34,927 bases of DNA, taken from Actinomycetota bacterium. Its GTDB lineage: Bacteria > Actinomycetota > Geothermincolia > Fen-727 > Anoxymicrobiaceae. Location: assembly GCA_018831265.1 (NCBI GenBank), contig JAHJCO010000042.1:1-34927 (forward strand), given 5' to 3'. Both the position numbers and the translations under genes were made by a program. Of this stretch, positions 8,534 through 16,334 are shown one piece after another (position 1 is the first letter of the stretch; the number at the start of each line of letters is the position of its first letter). A model generated the notes under the pieces. The model had not been told where the DNA came from. It made no database searches and saw nothing but the letters and a program-made list of their open reading frames with translations.

Positions 8534-8983
8534 CTACCTCAGCCCATCAAAGAATTCGTCCAACAGGCGGCGGCAATCCTGCTCGCACACGCCGGCAATA
8601 ACCTGGACGCGGTGTCCCAGCCTGCCGTCCTCGAGGATGTTGTAGGCCGAGCCCCCCGCTCCGGCGGCTGGGTCGCAGGCGCCGAACACCACTGTCTGCA
8701 CGCGGGCAAGGACGATCGCCCCGGCGCACATCGGGCACGGCTCCAGGGTCACGTACAGGGTGGTCCCGGTGAGCCGCCAGTCGCCGGCCGCCTCCCCGGC
8801 ACCGCGCAGCACCAGCATTTCCGCATGGGCGACCGGATCGCCGGTGACGGCCCTCCGGTTGTGGCCCCTGGCGAGCACCTTCCCGCCCGCGACCAGGACA
8901 GCGCCCACCGGAACGTCCCCTTCGTCCGCGGCGAGGCGGGCCTCCTCCAGCGCAATCTTCATGAACTCATTGTGCGAAGGCAT
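8534..8983 (-). CDS. tadA: tRNA-specific adenosine deaminase TadA
   Basis: The 149-residue protein has the cytidine/deoxycytidylate deaminase zinc motif. HAE (within DPVAHAEMLVL) supplies the zinc ligand and catalytic Glu, and PCPMC supplies the two Cys ligands. GDVPVGAVLV and the helix at the N-terminus match TadA, which converts A34 to inosine in tRNA-Arg(ACG). Such a tRNA-Arg with anticodon ACG lies about 2.2 kb away at 11139-11212, consistent with need for this enzyme. I choose ATG at 8983 (MPSHNEFMK) because it aligns with the family start; a GTG at 8995 is an alternative. It follows the GT39 gene by about 13 bases and is probably co-transcribed. Confidence 0.92.
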   Translation of the reverse strand: MPSHNEFMKIALEEARLAADEGDVPVGAVLVAGGKVLARGHNRRAVTGDPVAHAEMLVLRGAGEAAGDWRLTGTTLYVTLEPCPMCAGAIVLARVQTVVFGACDPAAGAGGSAYNILEDGRLGHRVQVIAGVCEQDCRRLLDEFFDGLR

Positions 8984-8996
8984 ACGGCTCACCACA

Positions 8997-10742
8997 CTAA
9001 GGCCCGGTCCCGCCGGGCGGATTCGCGGGCTCCACGTGAGTCAGGAACATCGCAAGCCTCCGGTTGCCGTCCTTGGGAAACCGTTCGATGACCTCCAGCG
9101 GCCAACCCTCGGGCACTTCCTCGAAGGCGTTCAAGACAACAAAGGTCGGCCGGGGGTCGGAACCCAGCAGTGCCGGGAACCTGTCCCCCTCCTCGAACGT
9201 GTACGGGACGATCTCTACGTTCTCGTCGTCGAACAGGTAGACCGATAGCGTGTCGGCCGGCACGGCGGCGGTCTGCGTCCCCGGCGCCCCGACCGCCCCC
9301 ACCAGGATCTCGCCTTTCTCACTCTGCGCGGCCAGATACTCCACCGTCTCGTCGGTACCCCAGCCCGCCGGCCACTGCGTAACGAACTGCTCGCGGTCCT
9401 CGTACGGCAGCCAGGTGTGCTGAGGTGAGGCGATGATGGCGATGTCCTGAAGCGCGGCCGGAACGAATATCAGCACGCACAGGACGATAACGGCGACGAA
9501 CGCTATCTTCCTCCCTCGCCCTTCAGGGGGGAGGGCCTCATCCTTTTCCCCTCCCCCTTCCAGGGGGAGGGTCAGGGTGGGGGTCCTCCACCTCGCCACA
9601 ACCAGGTCGTACAGGCCAAGCAGCGCGTACGCCCCCCCGATAACGAGCGGCGGGAGCACGACCAGGAAGAAGCGTGTGAAGTGGAACGTGACCACGAAGC
9701 AGGTGACCCCGCCGACCAGCACAACCCATGCGGCCAGGAACCATGCCCCCCTCCGCTTCCTCACGGCCCCCCAGACGATTCCGGCAAGGCACGTCAGGAA
9801 GAACACGGGCGTCATGTAGACGAACAGCACCCGCAGCAGCGCCCATGCGTTTGAAAAGAACACCTTGAACGGGTCGCGCAGCAGCTGCGAGACGGAGAGG
9901 TTGTGCAGCTCGGCCATCTCGCCTATCACGTGGAAGTCGCTCGCGAAACGCAGGAGGCTGTATATGCCGTAAGCGACCCCAAACGTTATTACGACTGCGA
10001 CAAGCCAGCGCAGCAGCGGCCGCCTGCGGGCCCTTGAGGCGGGGCTCTCAGCCCCGCTGGGGCTTTCCTCCCTGAGCAGGTAGGCGAACGGGACGACGAA
10101 GAACAGGAGTTGCGCCGTCGCTTTGGTGAGCAGGCCCAGGCCGGTCAGCCCGGCCGTGCCAGCCATGTACCAGAGGTTGCCGGTCTTCGCCGCCTTAAGC
10201 GCGAAGTAGCCGGCGAAGACGAAGAGGGGCATGACCAGGCTCTCGGTGAGGGCGAGACGGTCGTACCACAGTGCGAACGGGCAGATGACGTAGAGAAGGG
10301 CCGAAAGCACCCCGAGTCGGGGGCCTTCCAGCTCCTTTGCCACCAGGTAGACACCCCAGACCGTGAAGCCGCCGAGGAAGACTGAGAAGAGCCGGGCAGC
10401 CGCCAGGGGGTCGTCGAACAGGGCCAGGAACGTGGTCATCAGCACCGGGTGCAGCGGGGGCTTGCCGTCCGTCAGAGATACGAGAAGCCTGCCATCGTGC
10501 AGCGCCTGCTGGGACCAGCGGATGTATATAGCTTCGTCACAGAAGATCGGAAGGCTCTTCAGAGCCGGCAGGCGTGTTGCGGCATACAGCGCGAAGACGA
10601 GGCCGAGCCCCACCCCTACCGGGTGGCGCTTCACGAACGCGACCGTCTCGAGGAGCAGCCTCTTGATGTGCTCGGGAAAAGGTTTCAAATCGAAGCGTGG
10701 ACCCCCACCCTGACCCTCCCCCTGCGAGGGGGAGGGAGTCAT
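8997..10742 (-). CDS. GT39/ArnT-like membrane glycosyltransferase with repeat-encoded insertion
   Basis: About 581 residues. The conserved GT-C start of the family is present: a first transmembrane helix followed by the DE pair (D69-E70 in FCDEAIYI) and the DGKPPLHP loop near residue 92. About ten more hydrophobic segments and a C-terminal soluble domain follow. GT39 enzymes move sugars from polyprenyl-phosphate carriers onto proteins, lipids or glycans outside the membrane. Residues about 386-411 (TPTLTLPLEGGGEKDEALPPEGRG) are encoded by a palindromic repeat inserted between two helices. A second copy encodes the first residues (MTPSPSQGEGQGGG). The start is therefore uncertain: ATG 10742 lies in the repeat without a ribosome site; a TTG at the DLKPF position is another possibility. 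Confidence 0.82.
   Translation of the reverse strand: MTPSPSQGEGQGGGPRFDLKPFPEHIKRLLLETVAFVKRHPVGVGLGLVFALYAATRLPALKSLPIFCDEAIYIRWSQQALHDGRLLVSLTDGKPPLHPVLMTTFLALFDDPLAAARLFSVFLGGFTVWGVYLVAKELEGPRLGVLSALLYVICPFALWYDRLALTESLVMPLFVFAGYFALKAAKTGNLWYMAGTAGLTGLGLLTKATAQLLFFVVPFAYLLREESPSGAESPASRARRRPLLRWLVAVVITFGVAYGIYSLLRFASDFHVIGEMAELHNLSVSQLLRDPFKVFFSNAWALLRVLFVYMTPVFFLTCLAGIVWGAVRKRRGAWFLAAWVVLVGGVTCFVVTFHFTRFFLVVLPPLVIGGAYALLGLYDLVVARWRTPTLTLPLEGGGEKDEALPPEGRGRKIAFVAVIVLCVLIFVPAALQDIAIIASPQHTWLPYEDREQFVTQWPAGWGTDETVEYLAAQSEKGEILVGAVGAPGTQTAAVPADTLSVYLFDDENVEIVPYTFEEGDRFPALLGSDPRPTFVVLNAFEEVPEGWPLEVIERFPKDGNRRLAMFLTHVEPANPPGGTGP
9511..9586. repeat. G-rich palindromic repeat inserted inside the GT39 gene
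   Basis: The unit is a C-run/G-run palindrome ending in GGGGAGGGTCAGGGTGGGGG on the plus strand, a sequence that fits the four-G-tract quadruplex pattern. It is read in frame as TPTLTLPLEGGG-type peptide. Related copies lie at 10700-10740 (opposite orientation) and 12631-12670. Confidence 0.7.
10700..10740. repeat. G-rich palindromic repeat at the GT39 gene start
   Basis: This copy has the same sequence type as 9511-9586 but is inverted, so its G-rich strand is the coding (minus) strand. It provides the first codons of the GT39 frame as called and may have displaced the native translation start. Confidence 0.7.
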
Positions 10743-10763
10743 TGAAAAGCACGCCCGCAGGTT

Positions 10764-11136
10764 AGCACGCCCGCAGGGACATCGAACCGTCGCTCGCCAG
10801 GGCTCGCTCCACCGGGGGGGCTCCGCCCCCCCAAGGTCGCCGTCCCTCCGGGCCGGCTGTTCCCCCCCGTCATACATTGCGGGGGGACCTTCCCCCCGCA
10901 AGAATCAGCGGCCCCCCTGGTTCGAGCCCCTGGTAGCCGCAGTATTGTTCAGCACGCCCGCAGGGACATCGAACCGTCGCTCGCCAGGGCTCGCTCCACC
11001 GGGGGGGCTCCGCCCCCCCAAGGTCGCCGTCCCTCCGGGCCGGCTGTTCCCCCCATCATACATTGCGGGGGGACCTTCCCCCCGCAAGAATCAGCGGCCC
11101 CCCTGGTTCGAGCCCCTGGTAGCCGCAGTATTGTTC
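10764..11136. repeat. Two tandem 187-bp units derived from the tRNA-Arg 3' end
   Basis: Units at 10764-10950 and 10951-11136 are nearly identical; one base change and a one-to-two-base C-run difference are seen. Each begins with AGCACGCCCGCAGGGAC, the 3' end of the adjacent tRNA-Arg. A further fragment of this start lies at 10748-10761. Each unit carries two strong hairpins, a G7/C7 stem around CTCC and TTGCGGGGGG/CCCCCCGCAA, and ends in GGTTCGAGCCCC, which looks like a tRNA T arm. No gene is supported in these 370 bases. Confidence 0.85.
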
Positions 11137-11138
11137 AG

Positions 11139-11212
11139 CACGCCCGCAGGGACTCGAACCCCGAACCTCCCGGTCCGTAGCCGGACGCTCTATCCAATTG
11201 AGCTACGGGCGC
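11139..11212 (-). tRNA. tRNA-Arg(ACG)
   Basis: On the minus strand: acceptor GCGCCCG pairs with CGGGCGT, D arm GCTCAATTGGATAGAGC, anticodon stem TCCGG/CCGGG closing CTACGGA, so the anticodon is ACG. The T arm is CGGGG-TTCGAGT-CCCTG. The discriminator is G; no CCA is encoded. A34 would be the substrate of the nearby TadA. Its 3' end is repeated in the tandem units that follow. Confidence 0.95.
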
Positions 11213-11343
11213 GAAACTCGTGTCAGAATTATAGCAGACCACCGTTCTGCAGAAGCCTTGAGCCCCGCCTCAATCCCGCGCCGGGCAGGACGCGGGGGAT
11301 CCGCCGCATAAGTACAGAGGCGCAGGAATGAACAGGGGGCCTG

Positions 11344-12621
11344 ATGACCGACGGGACGGGCAGGAAGACGCTCTGTCACGGGGGCGTGCTCTCGGCCTTC
11401 GGGGAGAGAGACTACGCCGTGCTATGGTCGGGTGCCTTCATCTCGAACGTCGGCACCTGGGTGCAGACCGCGGCCCTGCTCTGGCTGGTGAAAAACGTCT
11501 GGCAGTCCAACTCCTGGGTGGGAGCGGTCAACATGGCCAACTTCGCCCCGGTCCTCCTCCTGGTCCCGTTCTCCGGCTCGCTGGCCGACCGCTACAACAG
11601 GCGCAAGCTGATCCTGGCCGGACAGGTTGTGATGATGCTGGGCGCCTTCGCGCTGGCGATAGCGGCTTCCGCCGGCCTTGTCTCCAACAAGGCCGTGGTC
11701 ATGGTCGCGGTCGCAGTCATCGGCATCGCCTTCGCATTCAACTTCCCGGCATGGCAGGCGATGCTGCCGGACCTGGTGCGGCACGAGGACCTGCTGAACG
11801 CTATCTCCCTGAGCTCCGCGCAGTGGAACCTGGCGCGCTTCGTGGGACCGGTCATAGGAGGCGTTCTGCTCACTTACTTCACCTATTCGACCGCGTTCTA
11901 CGCGAACGCGGTGAGCTTCCTGTTCGTGATAGCGGCCCTTCTGCTCATCCACCCGAAGCGGGGGGTGATGGCCCGCACAACCCAGCCGGTCTTCAGCCAC
12001 GTGTGGGAAGGCTGGAGGTACGTGGGGCGGCACCGCTGGATGGTCAACGTGCTGATCGCCATGGGCGTGGTGTCCGCGTTCGGTTTCTCCTACATAGTGC
12101 TCATCCCGGCGGTGGTCAAGGACGAGCTCGGCCGTGGGGCGGGCGCCTACAGCCTCGTGCTGGGGATGACGGGGCTGGGGGCGGTGATCGGCGCCCCTTT
12201 GCTGACGCTCCTCAGCAGGCGCTTCAAGGAGAGCAACATCATAAAGGTGTCGATACTGGCCCTGGGGCTTCTGCTGCTGGCGTTCGCCGTGTCGCGGACC
12301 TACTGGCTTACCTGCGTCATCTCCACGGGACTGGGTTGCAGCTTCCTGGTGACCGGTTCGGCCATCAACTCGGTGCTTCAAGGCTGCTCGACGCGGGAGA
12401 TGCGCGGGAGGGTGGTCAGTCTCTACATAATGGTGTTCGTCGGGATCTTCCCCCTGGGCGGCCAGTTGCTCGCCTACATCTCTGACGTGCGGTCGACGCC
12501 TTTCAGCCTGGTCCTGGGAGGACTGGTGTGCCTGGGCGTCGCCTCCGTCCTCATTGTCTTCCCCGGACTCATACGCGGGGCGGTCCTGAAGGAGTGCGAG
12601 GAGCCCATCCCCGTCGCATGA
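11344..12621 (+). CDS. MFS transporter, probable exporter (MFS_3/EntS-like)
   Basis: The 425-residue protein has about twelve transmembrane segments and the MFS loop 2-3 motif A, GSLADRYNRRKL, at about residues 78-89. The N-terminal FGERDYAVLWSGAFISNVGTWVQT and the FNFPAWQAMLPDLV segment are typical of the MFS_3 group that includes the enterobactin exporter EntS and many drug or metabolite efflux proteins. ATG at 11344 follows CAGGGGG. It is monocistronic: an upstream tRNA lies on the other strand and the downstream region is repeats and gene remnants. Substrate unknown. A decayed fragment of a related transporter C-terminus lies about 190 bases downstream. Confidence 0.9.
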   Translation: MTDGTGRKTLCHGGVLSAFGERDYAVLWSGAFISNVGTWVQTAALLWLVKNVWQSNSWVGAVNMANFAPVLLLVPFSGSLADRYNRRKLILAGQVVMMLGAFALAIAASAGLVSNKAVVMVAVAVIGIAFAFNFPAWQAMLPDLVRHEDLLNAISLSSAQWNLARFVGPVIGGVLLTYFTYSTAFYANAVSFLFVIAALLLIHPKRGVMARTTQPVFSHVWEGWRYVGRHRWMVNVLIAMGVVSAFGFSYIVLIPAVVKDELGRGAGAYSLVLGMTGLGAVIGAPLLTLLSRRFKESNIIKVSILALGLLLLAFAVSRTYWLTCVISTGLGCSFLVTGSAINSVLQGCSTREMRGRVVSLYIMVFVGIFPLGGQLLAYISDVRSTPFSLVLGGLVCLGVASVLIVFPGLIRGAVLKECEEPIPVA

Positions 12622-12630
12622 TCGACCGAT

Positions 12631-12670
12631 TCTCCCCTCCTCCTCGAGGGGGGGAAGGGTCAGGGTGGGC
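12631..12670. repeat. G-rich palindromic repeat downstream of the MFS gene
   Basis: Third copy of the C-run/G-run element seen at 9511-9586 and 10700-10740, with GGGAAGGGTCAGGGTGGG on the plus strand. It starts about ten bases after the MFS stop codon. As RNA it folds into a short hairpin and could end or protect the transcript. Confidence 0.65.
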
Positions 12671-12697
12671 GTGAGCGACAAGACGCTCTATTCCCAC

Positions 12698-12744
12698 GAT
12701 TCAAGTCAATTGACTTGAATCCTGCCTGACCCCTGACCTAGTCA
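12698..12744. repeat. 24-bp perfect palindrome overlapping repeat TGACTTGAAT...CTAGTCA, copy 2
   Basis: Positions 12698-12721 form an uninterrupted palindrome centred on CAATTG, with arms GATTCAAGTCAA. Positions 12711-12744 match the repeat at 3937-3970 at about 29 of 34 bases, including GCCTGACCCC and the CTAGTCA end. The palindrome may therefore be the outer part of a longer element. Confidence 0.7.
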
Positions 12745-12811
12745 TCAACCCCAGAGGTGGTCCTGGAGAGCATGGCTCCAGATCGGCAGGAGGACTACAC
12801 GAGCAATCGGG

Positions 12812-13027
12812 TTGCGGCAAGTGGTTGGCGGCAGGGCGTCTTCGGTGCGCTGTCCTCCCGCGGTTTCCGCTTATCTGGGCGTATTTCCGCTCGGCGGCAT
12901 GCTCCTCGGAGGACTCTCCGATGCACTATCGGTGAAGACCTCCCTGCTCGTCGCCGGGCTGGGCTGTGGGGCCCTCGCCCTCTTCGTTCTTCTGGTCATC
13001 TCGGTGCCGGGGGAAGACCCCGCCTGA
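12812..13027 (+). pseudogene. Remnant of an MFS transporter C-terminus
   Basis: The frame reads SAYLGVFPLGGMLLGGLSD, followed by a hydrophobic helix ending VISVPG. This parallels the intact transporter upstream, whose C-terminal part reads YIMVFVGIFPLGGQLLAYISD. Only the last two helices remain; the sequence before them does not resemble a transporter in any single frame, and there is no ribosome site. I read it as a truncated, decaying paralog. Homology starts near 12863. Confidence 0.6.
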
Positions 13028-13041
13028 GCGTTTGACCGTAG

Positions 13042-13251
13042 CGGGGCGAGGGGAGCAGGTACGACGACTGGAGCGCGCGCGGCGCGGTCAGGATATACGA
13101 GGCGCTGGAGGAGAGGGGCCTGAAGCCCGTGTCCGCCGCCGCCAAGTTCTACGTGAGCGAGCAGAAAGGCCCGCTGGAGGACGGCGAGGAACAGCGCGCG
13201 TACACACTCGGCCTGGAGACGGGCAGGGCCCTGATGCAGCCCGACGCGTGA
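13042..13251 (+). pseudogene. C-terminal fragment of a flavodoxin-like protein
   Basis: One frame reads YDDWSARGAVRIYEALEERG and then FYVSEQKGPLEDGEEQRAYTLG to a stop at 13251. The pattern (paired helix, then a strand with KGPLEDGEE) resembles the C-terminal end of flavodoxin-domain proteins. Stops lie just upstream in the same frame (13033, 13039) and there is no start with a ribosome site. It abuts, tail to tail, the penicillin-acylase gene. Confidence 0.5.
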
Positions 13252-15729
13252 TCACGGCTTCAGCAACAGGGTGCTCTCGCGCTGCTCCTCCACCGCCGCA
13301 CGCGAGTAGGGGAACGGGAAGTACTCGGTCCTGTACCAGCGCGGAAAGTGGTCCTTGTAGTGCCTGCTCAGCCGGTGCCCGGACTGCCCCATGTCGAGCA
13401 CTATCAGCGAGTTGTCCAGGTCATTGAAGTCGAGCACCATCCTCAGCACGGGCCCGCCGAACGCCGCGTAGTCGTCGGGTCCGGGGAAGACCGGGCTGTC
13501 CAGGGCGCCGCCCGCGTACCCCCTGGCATGGACCTGGACCACCCCGTCGCACCCTGGCGGCGAGGGATGGACGGTCGAGGCGTCACCTTCGATGGGGACG
13601 GGTCCCACGTTGAAAATCCTGTTCATGGGCCAGAAGAGCCCCAGGGGGTGGCGGAAGGTCAGGTGGTGCACCCTCCCCCACCGCCAGGCGGCCTGGTCGG
13701 CTGTGCCGAAGATCGACTCCAGCTCGCGCAATCCTTCCTCGAGCGCATTGACGACGACCTCGTCAAAGGATTCGGACCCATGCGGCAACCAGAACGCGTC
13801 CCTGGCCTCCAGGATGTTCTCGACCGCGAGTTCCACCGTGGTCCAGTTGAGCACGTACTCGTCGTACAGCCTGCTTCCCAGCCTGTGCCTGAGGACCATT
13901 TCCCTGAGGTGCTGCCACGAGTAGAAGCAGATCGTCGCTTCTACCGAGTCCACCGAAGCCATACAGTCCCACGACTCCAGGCGTCGGATGGCCTCTATCG
14001 CCCCGGGCGTCATCCCTTCCACGAACGCGGCCGCCGCTATCGCGAGCCTGGCGAAGCCCCTGCCCTGGTGCGTGAGCACGTCACCCTGGATACGTGCCAT
14101 GTCCGCGGGCGCGTGCTTCTCCCGCTCCCTGATGAGCTCGGTGATCCTCGCGTTGCGACAGGGCGGGTTCCACTCCTTCGAGATGAGCTCTGGGTACTCC
14201 TCGCACACCGCCTTTGAGTTGGCGGTCACCAGGAAGCCCTCCTCGGGATTCAGGGTCCTGGGCATCCTCTCGTTGGGGATCGTGCCCTCCCACCCGCAAT
14301 CGGACCGCCGCCCGTCGCAGGGGATGGTGCCGTCGCCGCTCCTCCTCACCGGGACCTTGCCGATCGCCTGGTAACCGATGTTGCCATCGACGTCGGCGTA
14401 GACCTGGTTCGAGCACGGGCCCTGGTATGTCTCCATGGGGGCGACAAACTCATCCCACGAGCGGGCCCTGCACTGAGCGAGCATGGCGTGCAATGTATCC
14501 AGTCTGGTCTCGCTGCTGACCCACCGGAGGGCCAGACCTTTGTCGCCCCGGCGGCGGATCACCGGGCCGTGCCTGGTGACGGTCACGCGCAGGCGGCGGG
14601 GCCTGGAGAACCTGACCGCGATCTCTTCCTCGCGTACCTCCGCCTCCTCCCACTCACCCTCATGCCGATAGCGGCTGGAGTCCTCGGACTCGAAGGTCTC
14701 CACGTACAGGTCGATGGTGTCGGCGTCGAGGTTGGTCTCGGCCCACCCGCAGTAGCCGTTGTGCCCGAAGGCGACCGCCGGCAGCCCGGGGAAGCCGGCG
14801 CCCGCGATATCGAAGCCGGGGGTTTTGAGGTGAAAGAGGTAGAGCAGGCCCGGCGCCTGGTGCTGCATGTGGGGATCGGAGGCCAGGATCGGTTTTCCGC
14901 TCACCGTCCTCGAGCCGCCCATCACCCAGTTGTTCGATCCCACGCCGGAGGCGCGGACGACGCCGTCCAGCCACTCCCCCCCGCTGGGGCCGGTCGCGAA
15001 GCCCCAGTCCATCTCCGGCCCCGGTTCCAGCGTCTCAACGCAGTGGCCGGTACCTTCCACGCGGCAGGGCGGGTTATTGTAGTCGGCGGTCTCCGGAAGC
15101 AGCTGGCAGGCCCTCTCGGGTCCGAGGGCTCTGATGAGGTTCTCCCGCATGATGTCGGAGGTCCACCAGGTGTCCAGCAGCCATATCACATACAGGTATC
15201 CCGCGATACAGTCGAGCGGGGTCCAGGGATCGGGCCTGCCGCCCATGATCATCAGCTCGAACGGCAGCCTGAGTCTATTCCCGGAGATGTAGGAGTTGAT
15301 CCCCTCGCCGAACGCCGCCAGCACACGCCGGGACTCGGGCTCGAGGGAGTCCACCACGCCCTCGGCCAGCCCGCGCAGCCCCATCGTCCTCATGAAGCGG
15401 TCCAGCTCCAGCCCCGCGGGGCCGATCACCCGCGAGAGCTCGCCCAGGGCGAGCCTGCTCATCAGGTTCATCTGAACCAGCCTGTCCTGGGCCATCAGGT
15501 AGCCGAGCGCCCTGAAGCCGTCAGAATCGCTTTCGGCGTAGATGTGGGGCATGCCCGACCCGTCGAATATGACCTCGGCGGGAGAGTCGAGAACGGGGAG
15601 CCGCAGCCTGCCGGAGGTCCTGGGGCGGGAGAGCAACAACCGGGCGCCCAGGTATCCCAGGCCGCACCCGGCCGCACCGAGGACGCCCAGTCCCACTCGC
15701 TGCACCGTCACACCGGTTCTGCGCGTCAT
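13252..15729 (-). CDS. Penicillin acylase (amidase) family Ntn hydrolase
   Basis: The 825-residue precursor starts with an N-terminal hydrophobic segment (VQRVGLGVLGAAGCGLGYLG) that acts as signal or anchor. An alpha-chain region contains GMPHIYAESDSDGFRALGYLMAQDRL. The putative autoprocessing site is GVGSNNWVMGG; the N-terminal nucleophile of the beta chain would be Ser at about residue 265. Downstream, SDPHMQ and FGHNGYCGWAETN match the family's beta chain. Members hydrolyse amides such as acyl-homoserine lactones, beta-lactam side chains or acylated peptides outside the membrane; substrate cannot be read from sequence. ATG at 15729 is chosen because AGGGGG lies six bases upstream; the ATG at 15771 lacks a site. 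Neighbours do not indicate a pathway. Confidence 0.92.
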   Translation of the reverse strand: MTRRTGVTVQRVGLGVLGAAGCGLGYLGARLLLSRPRTSGRLRLPVLDSPAEVIFDGSGMPHIYAESDSDGFRALGYLMAQDRLVQMNLMSRLALGELSRVIGPAGLELDRFMRTMGLRGLAEGVVDSLEPESRRVLAAFGEGINSYISGNRLRLPFELMIMGGRPDPWTPLDCIAGYLYVIWLLDTWWTSDIMRENLIRALGPERACQLLPETADYNNPPCRVEGTGHCVETLEPGPEMDWGFATGPSGGEWLDGVVRASGVGSNNWVMGGSRTVSGKPILASDPHMQHQAPGLLYLFHLKTPGFDIAGAGFPGLPAVAFGHNGYCGWAETNLDADTIDLYVETFESEDSSRYRHEGEWEEAEVREEEIAVRFSRPRRLRVTVTRHGPVIRRRGDKGLALRWVSSETRLDTLHAMLAQCRARSWDEFVAPMETYQGPCSNQVYADVDGNIGYQAIGKVPVRRSGDGTIPCDGRRSDCGWEGTIPNERMPRTLNPEEGFLVTANSKAVCEEYPELISKEWNPPCRNARITELIREREKHAPADMARIQGDVLTHQGRGFARLAIAAAAFVEGMTPGAIEAIRRLESWDCMASVDSVEATICFYSWQHLREMVLRHRLGSRLYDEYVLNWTTVELAVENILEARDAFWLPHGSESFDEVVVNALEEGLRELESIFGTADQAAWRWGRVHHLTFRHPLGLFWPMNRIFNVGPVPIEGDASTVHPSPPGCDGVVQVHARGYAGGALDSPVFPGPDDYAAFGGPVLRMVLDFNDLDNSLIVLDMGQSGHRLSRHYKDHFPRWYRTEYFPFPYSRAAVEEQRESTLLLKP

Positions 15730-16199
15730 GCCGACCCCCTGACGAACTAGAATACAGGCCGACTTCCCCATGCGAGCCGTGCCCCGTCTCGAATACTATC
15801 ATGGCCCCACGCGTCACGATCGTCGCCTCAGTCTATTTGCGGCGCCAGGGTTCTCATGTTGTGAATGCAGGTCGGATCGAGTCCACGGCACGTAACGCGA
15901 CCCGAGTTGAACGCCAGAGTGTCTCGACGGTGTGCAAGATAGCTAAGAAGCACCGCAGGTTTGAATAACGCTAATTAGCACTGTTTTTCAGTACTATTAT
16001 TTTTAATCACCAACCACAGTTCCTGAACGAATACAGGGCCAGACCGTGTAATTGTTGGGGTCAATATATAATATTGTTACTTATTGATAACTATAGTGAT
16101 TCAAATCTGCGGTAATCAGACCGGTTGACGGGCTGTACGGCGCGCGGTGACCCCTCCCTGGCTCCTCACACACCACCTCGCCGAGGGCCAGACGGCCCT
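15730..16199. other. 470-bp intergenic region with an AT-rich island
   Basis: No gene is supported. From about 15950 to 16115 the sequence is strikingly A+T-rich against the GC-rich surroundings, with TAATTAG, TTATTTTTAAT and TATATAATATTG. A TATAAT at 16067-16072 could be a -10 box but no convincing -35 accompanies it. Adjacency to tRNA-Ser(GCT) fits a leftover of an integrated element or horizontally acquired DNA. Confidence 0.6.
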
Positions 16200-16290
16200 T
16201 GGCGGAGGGGGTGGGATTCGAACCCACGTGCCAGTTTCCCGGCAAACCGCTTAGCAGGCGGCTCCCTTACGGCCACTCGGGCACCCCTCC
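16200..16290 (-). tRNA. tRNA-Ser(GCT) with encoded CCA
   Basis: On the minus strand the acceptor GGAGGGG pairs with CCCCTCC, followed by discriminator G and CCA (16200-16202). Anticodon stem GCCGC/GCGGT closes CTGCTAA, anticodon GCT. A long variable arm and T arm with GTTCGAAT complete a class II serine tRNA. Unlike this gene, the tRNA-Arg in the window has no encoded CCA. Confidence 0.95.
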
Positions 16291-16334
16291 GGGGGATATG
16301 ATTATAGCACCGGTCCGCGCACCGCCGATGCTAA

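Noticed and set aside
5902..8601. 899-codon open frame on the plus strand opposite the YfhO-GT2 gene
   Set aside because: It is the complement of a GC-rich coding frame: highly charged, rich in R, G, P, E and Q, without any domain or ribosome site.
10945..11331. Open frame reading STPAGTRTPNLPVRSRTLYP
   Set aside because: This is the translated antisense of tRNA-Arg and the tandem units, not a protein.
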